DNA of 64,000 bases from Mucilaginibacter rubeus. GTDB lineage: Bacteria > Bacteroidota > Bacteroidia > Sphingobacteriales > Sphingobacteriaceae. This document shows, piece after piece, positions 54,209-62,312 of this stretch (within the stretch, counting starts at the first letter, position 1; each line of letters opens with the position of its first letter). The notes under the pieces were generated by a model, which made no database searches, had not been told where the DNA came from, and saw only the letters and a program-made list of their open reading frames with translations. The position numbers and the translations under genes are program-made. The stretch covers positions 372,001 to 436,000 of the forward strand of contig NZ_BMKD01000003.1 in assembly GCF_014643835.1 (NCBI RefSeq). Direction: 5' to 3'.

Positions 54209-56998
54209 ATGAACAAAAGTATCCGCTCTGCTTTAAGTGTTATGGCAGCCTGTGTTTTGCCCGCCATTGTTTCGGCACAATCAGGAGTTGTAAAACAAGT
54301 TAAATTAAGCAATTTCGATCTGCAATCATCGGCTTTGGTAAGTGCACCAGGCACTGAACTTTCCAATACACAATACCACTCGCCGGTATACTGGTTTCCT
54401 GTAAAAGTACCATCTACAGTACTCACCGGACTGGTGGCCAATCACATTTATCCAGACCCATACCAGGGCCTTAATAATATGCTGATCCCTGATGCCTCCG
54501 ATCAGTTTAATAAAGAATATAACCTGGAACAATACAGTCATTTACCCAATGACCCTAATCCCTGGAAAAAACCATACTGGTACCGCACTACTTTTAAAGT
54601 GCCTGCCGCAGATAAAGGCCGTCGTTTCCAATTGATCTTTAAAGGTATCAACTACCGGGCAGCTGTATGGCTTAACGGCAAGCAAATTGCCGACAGTACC
54701 CAGATGGCTGGTATGTTTGCTGAACATAACCTTGATGTAAGCAATATAGTTAAAGCTGGTGCTGAAAATGCCCTTGCCGTAAAAATTTATCCGCTTGATT
54801 ATCCGGGATATCCTGCAAAGGAGCAGTTGAAAGCCCTCGGTCCGTTTTATGAAAATGGGGGGCCAACGGGTGATATCGGCAAAAACGTAACTATGCTTTG
54901 CTCATCAGGATGGGATTGGATCCCGCCCGTGCGCGACCGTAATATGGGGATCTGGCAGCCGGTTTTTCTGCGTACAAGCGGTGCCGTGACTATTAGCAGG
55001 CCAAAACTGGTTACTGATCTGCCAAACCTGCCCGATACCGGCATAGCAAAGCTTTCATTAAACCTGACATTAACAAACAATACAACTGCAACGCGTGGTG
55101 GTAAACTCACCATCAGTATAAAGCCCGAAAATTTTGCAGGCGTACCGGTTCAGTTTAGCCAGTCTGTGGTTGTACCAGCCGGTGCCGAAAAAGCGGTCGA
55201 CTTAAATGCCGATAAGATTAGCCAGCTGATAATCCATCAGCCTAAATTATGGTGGCCTAACGGTTATGGTAAAGCAAACTTATACCGGATCCGTATGCAG
55301 TACGCTGAAGGGAATACTGTAAGTGACGATACCACTTTTGTATTTGGCATCCGCAAGGTGGCCTCAAAAGCCGAAACTACAGCCAATGGTTTTGTACGCC
55401 GTAAGTTTTATGTTAATGGGAAGGAAGTGCATTTGGTAGGTGGCGCCTGGGTACCGGATATGATGGTGAACCGCGATTCGGCCCGTTATGATTATGAGAT
55501 GCACCTGTGCCGCAATGCTAATGTTAACCTGGTACGTATTTGGGGCGGTGGCGTTACTGAGCCGGACGCTTTCTGGAATGCTGCCGATAAATACGGGCAG
55601 ATGGTATGGTCGGATTTTTGGATCACCGGCGATACCCAGGGCGAATTTAAAGGTTCGCCTGATTGGCCGCTGGCAGGTAACGTATTCATCAAAAACGTAG
55701 AAAGTACCATCTATCGCATCCGTAACCATCCGAGTTTATTGGTATGGACAGGAGGGAACGAAGGCCATGCCCGTAAAGAGCTATATGATGTAATGCGTAA
55801 TGATATCATCACTTTAGATGGTACGCGTCCGTTCATTCCAAGTTCATCGGGTTTTGCCAAACTGCCTGCCGGCTGGAAGGGCTCGTGGCCTGATGAGATG
55901 CCATCGGGTGTTTACAGCGGTGGCCCGTACGAGTGGAAGGATCCTAAAGACTATTATAAGCTGGCCGATGATGCTAAGGATTGGGTATTTAAGGATGAAA
56001 CAGGCTTACCGTCGCAGCCGCCTTATACTACCCTGCCAAAGATCATCCCTAATTTGGTTTGGGATACAAATTTGCCATTCCCGCTTAATAATTCATGGGG
56101 CTACCATGACGCGGCAACCGGAGCCGGTAAATATGATAAGTATTATGAAGAAATGACCAAAAGGTATGGCAAACCAAGTAGCATCGTTAATTTTTCGGAC
56201 AAGATGCAGCTCATGAACGCCGTAGGCTACCAGGGTATTTTTGAAGCCGATGGTCATAAACTGAACGAAACCGGCGGCGTAATGCTCTGGAAGTTAAATG
56301 CGGCCTTGCCAAGTGTAATATGGCAGATCTACGATTGGTACCTTGAACCTAACGCAGGCTACTATACAATGCAAAATGCTTGCGAACCTGTTCACATTCA
56401 ATATAATTATGATAATTCGTCGATAGCTGTCATCAACCGTACGCACCATGCAACAGGCAGCTTAGCTGCAACGGCCGATATTTATGATATCAACAGTAAA
56501 CTGATAAAATCAGAAAAGGTTGGCAATGTAGGATTAGCACAAACCGGAGTTAAGGAAGTGATCCAGCTCAAAGATGCACTTGCCAATACCAAAGGCGTAA
56601 GCTTTGTTGTATTAAACTTAACTAATGCCACAGGCAAAAATGTATCACATAATGTTTACTGGTTATCGGCCACTGATGACTTTACATCATTGAATGATAT
56701 GAAACATGCGCAGGTACAAGGCAAAGTGATCAAAGCTGAAAAAGGAGTAAGTGAAAATAAATGGACTATGCAGTTCACCAATAACTCCAATCAACTGGCA
56801 TTTTTTGTCCGCCCGCAATTGATGAAAAACGGTGAGGAGGTAATGCCAAGCTACTGGACAGGCAATTACTTTAGCTTGGCGCCGCGTGAAAGCATCACGG
56901 TATCCGTTAGCGCTCCTGTAGCCAAATTGGGCATGGTAAAACCAACGATATTACTTGAAGGCTGGAATTTGGATAAGCAGGTGATAACGCTACCGTAA
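54209..56998 (+). CDS. Exported GH2 glycosidase, exo-beta-glucosaminidase type
   Basis: 929 residues with a signal peptide ending near IVSAQ. Order: sugar-binding jelly roll (about 40-220), immunoglobulin-like domain, (beta/alpha)8 barrel starting near 400 (VRIWGGGVTEPDAFWNAADK), and C-terminal beta domains. The acid/base is the Glu in TGGNEGH (about 517). GWDWIPPVRDRNMGIWQPV resembles exo-beta-D-glucosaminidases (CsxA type) and related mannosidases more than beta-galactosidases. The nucleophile was not located with confidence, so substrate is provisional. The neighbouring GH8 would fit chitosan-like or beta-glucan chains. Confidence 0.83.
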   Translation: MNKSIRSALSVMAACVLPAIVSAQSGVVKQVKLSNFDLQSSALVSAPGTELSNTQYHSPVYWFPVKVPSTVLTGLVANHIYPDPYQGLNNMLIPDASDQFNKEYNLEQYSHLPNDPNPWKKPYWYRTTFKVPAADKGRRFQLIFKGINYRAAVWLNGKQIADSTQMAGMFAEHNLDVSNIVKAGAENALAVKIYPLDYPGYPAKEQLKALGPFYENGGPTGDIGKNVTMLCSSGWDWIPPVRDRNMGIWQPVFLRTSGAVTISRPKLVTDLPNLPDTGIAKLSLNLTLTNNTTATRGGKLTISIKPENFAGVPVQFSQSVVVPAGAEKAVDLNADKISQLIIHQPKLWWPNGYGKANLYRIRMQYAEGNTVSDDTTFVFGIRKVASKAETTANGFVRRKFYVNGKEVHLVGGAWVPDMMVNRDSARYDYEMHLCRNANVNLVRIWGGGVTEPDAFWNAADKYGQMVWSDFWITGDTQGEFKGSPDWPLAGNVFIKNVESTIYRIRNHPSLLVWTGGNEGHARKELYDVMRNDIITLDGTRPFIPSSSGFAKLPAGWKGSWPDEMPSGVYSGGPYEWKDPKDYYKLADDAKDWVFKDETGLPSQPPYTTLPKIIPNLVWDTNLPFPLNNSWGYHDAATGAGKYDKYYEEMTKRYGKPSSIVNFSDKMQLMNAVGYQGIFEADGHKLNETGGVMLWKLNAALPSVIWQIYDWYLEPNAGYYTMQNACEPVHIQYNYDNSSIAVINRTHHATGSLAATADIYDINSKLIKSEKVGNVGLAQTGVKEVIQLKDALANTKGVSFVVLNLTNATGKNVSHNVYWLSATDDFTSLNDMKHAQVQGKVIKAEKGVSENKWTMQFTNNSNQLAFFVRPQLMKNGEEVMPSYWTGNYFSLAPRESITVSVSAPVAKLGMVKPTILLEGWNLDKQVITLP

Positions 56999-57018
56999 AA
57001 CTTTTTAAACTTAATATT

Positions 57019-57095
57019 CTCGCAAAGGCGCGAAGACGCAAAGATTTTTTCTTAGCGGCTTTGAGCCTTTGCTTTTTGTCTTTGGCGCAAGTCTT
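57019..57095. repeat. Imperfect palindromic intergenic element
   Basis: CGCAAAGGCGCGAAGACGC on the left and GCTTTTTGTCTTTGGCGC on the right, separated by TTTTTTC, form an imperfect stem of CGCAAAG/CTTTGCG character. Likely another intergenic repeat family; it could also stop the GH2 transcript. Confidence 0.55.
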
Positions 57096-57224
57096 GTGTG
57101 TTTGGATAGTGGTTGGGGGGACTTGTGCCGCGTTCTGTTTTCAAAGTTAAATTTTGTTTAAGAATGACTTGTCATACAGGCGGAGCTTTAAAAATCTGCT
57201 TATCTTGCTCAACGCATTTTACAT

Positions 57225-58535
57225 ATGGAAAATACAGATGTAATTATCATTGGAGGAGGAGCAGCCGGCTTGATGGCCGCCCGTACGCTTGCCAAAGCTG
57301 GGAAGAATATTGTATTGCTTGAAGGGCGTAACCGACTTGGAGGTCGGATCCATACGCTGGAACATGGTACATCTTTAGAACCTGCAGAGCTGGGCGCCGA
57401 ATTTATTCATGGTGATTTACCCATAACCCAAAGCTTGCTTAATGAAGCCGGCATTAAATATAATCCGGCCTCGGCCTCTATGTGGAAATATGAAGATGGG
57501 AAGTTTATAGCCGAAGGGCACGTTATTGAACATTGGGACGAATTTCTGGAAAGCATTATGCAGCTGAAGCATGACATGAGTATTGAAGCGTTCCTGCAAC
57601 AGGAATTTTCGGGCGAAAAGTATGCAGGTCTCCGTGAATCAGTGAGAGGATATGTATCTGGCTATGACAACGCCGATCCAAAAAAAGCCAGCGCCTTTTC
57701 TATCCGTAAAGAATGGCAAAATGAGCACGAAGATGCGCAATACCGTGTGGAAGGTGGTTATTGCCGGTTGATCAGCCACCTGGCAGATGAATTTAAACAG
57801 GGAGGTGGGCATATCTACCTAAATGCCGTTGCAAAAGACATTGACTGGGGCCAACATCATGTTACGGTAAGCACAGACATAGGGATAACCTATCAGGCCC
57901 GACAATTGCTGATTGCTGTACCGCTTGGAATTTTACAGGCCGAAGCGGGACTGAAAGGCACCCTGAGTTTTGATCCCCCGGTTGATTATTATATTAATGC
58001 GTTGAAATCGCTTGGCTTTGGTGCGGTGATCAAAGTTTTGCTTGAATTTGACGAAGCGTTTTGGTACAGCGATGAAACCCGGAAAATGACCGGTGCCGAT
58101 CTCGAAGATATGGGCTTTCTGTTTTCAAACGAGGTCATACCCGTTTGGTGGACCCAGATGCCTGTACATCGCCCGCTGCTTACCGGTTGGCTTGGCGGGC
58201 CACCCGCTGCAGCCCGTATAAATACAAGCGATGAAGATATGCTGATAGAAGCCCTTGGTTCTATCTCGAATATCTTTAAGATAGATATCGCGAAGCTGAA
58301 AGAAAAACTCCTTACCTGGAATGTAATCAACTGGACAGCCGATCCATTTTCGCGCGGATCATACAGCTACGATACCACAGAAACGGCTGAAGCAAGGAAG
58401 ATTTTGAGTCATCCAATAGGCGATACCTTGTTTTTTGCAGGCGAATATTTATATGAGGGTATAGCTATGGGGACCGTTGAGGCTGCGCTTACCAGTGGTT
58501 TAAGGGCGGCGGAAATGTTGTTGGATTATGAGTAA
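57225..58535 (+). CDS. FAD-dependent amine oxidase family protein
   Basis: 436 residues without a signal peptide. The FAD-binding motif VIIIGGGAAGLMAARTL opens the protein, followed by LEGRNRLGGRIHT (second FAD contact). Near the C-terminus AGEYLYEGIAMGTVEAAL closes the flavin site. This is the flavin monoamine-oxidase/polyamine-oxidase fold; the substrate is unknown. Its cytoplasmic location makes direct work with the exported haloperoxidase cluster unlikely. Confidence 0.9.
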   Translation: MENTDVIIIGGGAAGLMAARTLAKAGKNIVLLEGRNRLGGRIHTLEHGTSLEPAELGAEFIHGDLPITQSLLNEAGIKYNPASASMWKYEDGKFIAEGHVIEHWDEFLESIMQLKHDMSIEAFLQQEFSGEKYAGLRESVRGYVSGYDNADPKKASAFSIRKEWQNEHEDAQYRVEGGYCRLISHLADEFKQGGGHIYLNAVAKDIDWGQHHVTVSTDIGITYQARQLLIAVPLGILQAEAGLKGTLSFDPPVDYYINALKSLGFGAVIKVLLEFDEAFWYSDETRKMTGADLEDMGFLFSNEVIPVWWTQMPVHRPLLTGWLGGPPAAARINTSDEDMLIEALGSISNIFKIDIAKLKEKLLTWNVINWTADPFSRGSYSYDTTETAEARKILSHPIGDTLFFAGEYLYEGIAMGTVEAALTSGLRAAEMLLDYE

Positions 58536-58542
58536 TTAAAAC

Positions 58543-58632
58543 CATGTCATTGCGAGCGTAGTGTGGCAATCGTATACTATACAGAGCGGCCTTGCCTCCG
58601 TGCGATTGCCACACTACGCTCGCAATGACATG
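58543..58632. repeat. Perfect 30-bp inverted repeat (REP-like)
   Basis: 58543-58572 and 58603-58632 are exact inverted repeats (outer end CATGTCATTGCGAGCG) with a 30-base loop containing ACAGAGCGGCCTTG. The outer arm and loop resemble 7342-7436. It lies between convergent genes, seven bases after the amine-oxidase stop codon, and probably works as a bidirectional stop. Confidence 0.85.
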
Positions 58633-58646
58633 AACAGTTGGAGGCG

Positions 58647-59894
58647 CTATTCCACCTTCCAATAATTCCCACTCACAATAATCATATCCAACATTTTGAT
58701 AGTATTATCGTAATAATCATAATCCTTCAGTTTAAAAGCCACGAGATAGTCCCATACCTTGTTAAGCCACTGCTGATTACTTTTGTCGACCATGGCAGAT
58801 ACCGTAAAGGGAGCAATAAAACTCAATGCTTCAAAGTATCGCCCTTTAATATCATTTCCTTCAAGCGTATACCCTGCCGAAATATTATCAGGGTCGCCGT
58901 TGGTAGTTTCTTTGATCCATCGGTTTATCGGGTTTACAAAAGCTTTTGCGCGCTTATCGCCATATAATAAATAATCAGTTGTTATGCGCCATGGAACACG
59001 ACATGCATTGTAATTATAATAACCATCATACTTTGACTCCATGTAGTTGGGCTGAGCAGGCCGGGCTTTAGTCTTTATTCCTCTGATAAAATCGGGCACC
59101 AGGCCTGCATCCGGGCTGTAGTTTTTTTGCAGATAGCCGAATAAGCGGTAGTTGTTATCAATGACTTTCTGCCATTTACCGGTTTTTGAGGCACTTTCAA
59201 ATGCTTTAAAGTTGGCAGGCATAAAATCAGAAGCGCGCATATCATAATAATCTTCGCTATCTCCGTCGCTGCCATCGCTTAATAAAACAGAAAACGTTTT
59301 AGGATTGATTTCATAGTGCATAATTGCCGCCATCGCGATCCTGGCTTCCTGCAGGTAGTTGATATGGCCTTTGCTTCCCCATTGCTTATCAGCTAACAGA
59401 AGGGAATATGCGATATCTATATCACCATCGGTGGCGGCATCCCGGTCGTGGTTTTTACAGTTCTTTAGCTGGGCCCAGGCCATTAAATAAGGGGATGCTT
59501 TGGCCGGATGAGCTTTGTAATAATTATACAAGCCGTCGTAAACGGTTTTTGCCTGTTTATCATACCCGGCCATTAGCGCGGTAATCACCATACCGTAACC
59601 CTGCCCTTCGGATACGCACTCTTTCCCGGGCTTTTCAAACCAAACATAAAACTGTTCTTTATCGCAGCCCGGTTTTATATACCTGTGTTTCCATTGATCG
59701 TAAAAACTGGTTACCTGCCTATCCAACTGTTGCTGATTGAGGTGATTGGGCTTGATTGTACCGGAAGTATACTTACAATGTTGCGGAAACGGCCTTAATG
59801 CAACCTGTGCATGAAGGCCGTTGAGTATAAATATAGAAAGTAGCAGCATGCTATATCGCACGCAGTTCGGGGTAAGTAGCAACCTCTTCAACAT
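58647..59894 (-). CDS. Exported GH8 endo-glycosidase
   Basis: 415 residues. The (alpha/alpha)6 fold of GH8 is shown by the acid residue Glu96 in VSEGQGYGM and the signature ATDGDIDIA (Asp156, Asp158). GH8 covers endoglucanases, lichenases, chitosanases and oligoxylanases; I cannot decide. The signal peptide ends near GLHAQ. ATG 59894 was chosen because its Lys/Arg n-region is needed; ATG 59849 would leave only 14 residues before the cleavage site, though it would follow the LysR stop by one base. The chosen start overlaps the LysR gene end by 44 bases. Confidence 0.87.
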   Translation of the reverse strand: MLKRLLLTPNCVRYSMLLLSIFILNGLHAQVALRPFPQHCKYTSGTIKPNHLNQQQLDRQVTSFYDQWKHRYIKPGCDKEQFYVWFEKPGKECVSEGQGYGMVITALMAGYDKQAKTVYDGLYNYYKAHPAKASPYLMAWAQLKNCKNHDRDAATDGDIDIAYSLLLADKQWGSKGHINYLQEARIAMAAIMHYEINPKTFSVLLSDGSDGDSEDYYDMRASDFMPANFKAFESASKTGKWQKVIDNNYRLFGYLQKNYSPDAGLVPDFIRGIKTKARPAQPNYMESKYDGYYNYNACRVPWRITTDYLLYGDKRAKAFVNPINRWIKETTNGDPDNISAGYTLEGNDIKGRYFEALSFIAPFTVSAMVDKSNQQWLNKVWDYLVAFKLKDYDYYDNTIKMLDMIIVSGNYWKVE

Positions 59895-60801
59895 TATTAC
59901 ATAGTAGCTCGGTTTTGCAGAAATGGTTTTTTAAACAGCTCAAAAAGTTTTGAATTACCGGTGTATCCTTACAAGTAGCGGCATACCACGTGCGTTTTGC
60001 TATACTGTGATGTAATGGTTTTGTAACAATGTGTTTACCGGGGAGGTATGGCTTCACTATCCAGTCGGCCATAACGCTTATTCCGAGGCCTGCATTTACC
60101 ATCTCAATAGTGGCATCAGTATAGTGGATCCGGTTAAGTGTTTTGGGCTTTACATGCTGCTCCTGGATCAGCGTTTCGATGACCGGAGTCTCCTGGTAAG
60201 AGGGGTCATAAAGGGCCAGAATTAACTCCTGATCCTGGAAGTCGCAGATGTCAATAACGGCCTTTTTTGCAAGCGGATGATCGGCCGGTAAAATGCATAT
60301 CAGGCGGTCTTCAAAAATGGGTTCATAAACGATTTGTGTGTTCACCATTTGGGTGCGCACAATACCCAGGTCAAGGTCGCCACGCATGAGGTATTCGAGC
60401 GGTCGGCGGCTGGCATCCGAAACTATATTTATGTTAATATCAGGCCATTGGCTCTTGAAATCCTTAATTACACCAGGCAGCCAGTGGTACGCTGTATAAC
60501 ACTGCATACTGATATTGAGCTTGCCTGTTTTGCCATTTTTATAGTTGTTAATATCTTCTTCAAGGGTGCGTATTTCGGCCAATATTTTTTCCGAACTTCG
60601 TAGAAAACGATAACCCACTTCGGTAAGCTGAAGCTTCTTTCCCTGGCGATGGAACACCTCTATATCCAGTTCCTTTTCCAGCTCTTTTAACTGGTGGCTC
60701 AGGGCCGATTGAGTTAGGTGTAAAGCGCTTGCTGCTTTGGTCAGCGAACCCTCTTTTGAAATAGTATCAACTAACCTGAAATGATGTAGTGCAATATTCA
60801 T
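59851..60801 (-). CDS. LysR-family transcriptional regulator
   Basis: 316 residues from ATG 60801 (MNIALHHFRLVDTISKEG); a longer start at 60867 adds residues unlike the family. The helix-turn-helix is at about 8-37 (SLTKAASALHLTQSALSHQL) and the two-lobed effector domain at about 90-290. It is divergent from tolC, so control of the efflux genes is likely; it also overlaps the GH8 gene downstream and may be co-transcribed with it. Confidence 0.9.
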   Translation of the reverse strand: MNIALHHFRLVDTISKEGSLTKAASALHLTQSALSHQLKELEKELDIEVFHRQGKKLQLTEVGYRFLRSSEKILAEIRTLEEDINNYKNGKTGKLNISMQCYTAYHWLPGVIKDFKSQWPDININIVSDASRRPLEYLMRGDLDLGIVRTQMVNTQIVYEPIFEDRLICILPADHPLAKKAVIDICDFQDQELILALYDPSYQETPVIETLIQEQHVKPKTLNRIHYTDATIEMVNAGLGISVMADWIVKPYLPGKHIVTKPLHHSIAKRTWYAATCKDTPVIQNFLSCLKNHFCKTELLCNNVEEVATYPELRAI

Positions 60802-60862
60802 TATTAGTTTTGCTAATGATTTACACAAAATTAATTCATTTTTTTCATGAATCATATAGATA

Positions 60863-60870
60863 TACATTTG
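60863..60870 (+). promoter_or_regulatory. Predicted -7 box of the tolC-RND operon
   Basis: TACATTTG fits TAnnTTTG exactly; a T-rich tract lies 18-20 bases upstream. Transcription would start near 60877, inside the palindrome at 60873-60887. Confidence 0.6.
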
Positions 60871-60872
60871 CC

Positions 60873-60887
60873 GTGTATAAAATACAC
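60873..60887. promoter_or_regulatory. Palindromic operator candidate 3 (GTGTA-N5-TACAC)
   Basis: GTGTATAAAATACAC overlaps the predicted start of transcription and ends three bases before the tolC ATG, the place expected for a repressor site. It also satisfies the T-N11-A rule of LysR boxes. The arms match sites at 37412 and 40414. Confidence 0.55.
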
Positions 60888-60890
60888 CTC

Positions 60891-62294
60891 ATGTTAAACA
60901 CAAATTCAAAAAAATTACTCCTGTTTTTTTTGAGTGTTTCATATGTCTTACACGTACAAGCTCAGCAAAAAGTCCTTTCCATTAAGGATGCTGAACAAAT
61001 GGCCCTTGCTAACTATGCTTCCATCAAGTCGAAGGCAAACCAGCTTAACGCCTCTAAGGCATACCTCAAAGAAACAAAAACGGAGTATCTGCCGGATGTA
61101 AATTTCTCCGCGCAGCAGGACTACGGAACAGTGAACGGCCAAAACGGACCATCGTATGGTTACCGTGGCTTGTCGGTATCCTCATCGGGGCCAGCTTTGG
61201 CCAAACAGAACTGGAATGCCGCTTTTGGGGCCCTCTATTTAACCAACGTTAGCTGGGACTTTTTCGCCTTCGGCAGATCAAAGCAAAGGATCGGCGTACA
61301 GAAAACCATCGTATCGCGCGATGAAACAGATCTTGCACAGGAGCAATTTCAGCACCAGGTACGTGTTGCTGCTACTTACTTAAACCTCCTTGCGGCTCAG
61401 CAACTTGCCAAAGCACAGCAGGATAACCTCAACCGTGCGATGGAACTGCAAAAGGTAGTAGTTGCCCGCGTAAAGAACGGTTTAAATCCGGGCGTGGATT
61501 CATCATTGGCCAATGCCGAGGTATCTAATGCCAAAATAGCGCTTACCAACTCACAGCAAGCCGTGCAGGACCAAAGTAATCAGCTATCTATTTATTTAGG
61601 GATACCCGCGCAGGAATTTCAATTGGATAGCGCTTTCATTACCAGGCAGCCCAATAACCTGGAAGCGTTAAGTGCTGTTGCCGCGACCGATCATCCAACT
61701 TTGAAATTCTATCAAAACAGGGTAAACGTGAGCGATCAGCAGGCTAAATATCTCCGCACTTTCGCCTTGCCAACCTTTAGCTTGTTTGGTGTTTACCAGG
61801 GCAGGGGATCGGGCTTTAAGTCGGATTATGGCGTTGATCAATCAAGCTATACCGGCAGCTATGGTGCAGGTGTTGATCCAACCCGTTATAACTATCTGTT
61901 TGGTATTGGCATGATTTGGAACTTTACAAACGTTTTCAGGACGCACTACCAGGTTCAATCGCAAAAGTTCACTTCAGAGCAATTGAAAAACGACTACGAA
62001 CTGGTTGATAAGCAACTGGAAGCGCAGCGTACCCTGGCCGAAACACGCATAAGCAATGCCCTTAAAAATGTAAACGAGGTACCGGTTGAAGTATCGGCCG
62101 CTAACAACGCTTACATTCAAAAATATACACTGTACAAAAACGGACTATCAAATATAGTTGATTTTACACAGGCGCTTTATACCCTTAACCGGGCCGAGGT
62201 TGACAAATACATAGCCCTGAACAATGTATGGCAGGCGCTGCTGTTCAAATCAGCAGCTACCGGCGATTTCGGGATTTTTATCAATAATTTTTAA
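60891..62294 (+). CDS. TolC-family outer-membrane efflux protein
   Basis: 467 residues from ATG 60891 (signal peptide MLNTNSKKLLLFFLSVSYVL to about HVQAQ); the upstream start at 60789 would read through the promoter. Two repeated helical halves with long coiled-coil helices (LNLLAAQQLAKAQQDNLNRA and the C-terminal equivalent) are typical. It forms the trimeric outer-membrane tunnel for the RND pump encoded 18 bases downstream. Confidence 0.9.
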   Translation: MLNTNSKKLLLFFLSVSYVLHVQAQQKVLSIKDAEQMALANYASIKSKANQLNASKAYLKETKTEYLPDVNFSAQQDYGTVNGQNGPSYGYRGLSVSSSGPALAKQNWNAAFGALYLTNVSWDFFAFGRSKQRIGVQKTIVSRDETDLAQEQFQHQVRVAATYLNLLAAQQLAKAQQDNLNRAMELQKVVVARVKNGLNPGVDSSLANAEVSNAKIALTNSQQAVQDQSNQLSIYLGIPAQEFQLDSAFITRQPNNLEALSAVAATDHPTLKFYQNRVNVSDQQAKYLRTFALPTFSLFGVYQGRGSGFKSDYGVDQSSYTGSYGAGVDPTRYNYLFGIGMIWNFTNVFRTHYQVQSQKFTSEQLKNDYELVDKQLEAQRTLAETRISNALKNVNEVPVEVSAANNAYIQKYTLYKNGLSNIVDFTQALYTLNRAEVDKYIALNNVWQALLFKSAATGDFGIFINNF

Positions 62295-62312
62295 CAGTTA
62301 CACACATATACA

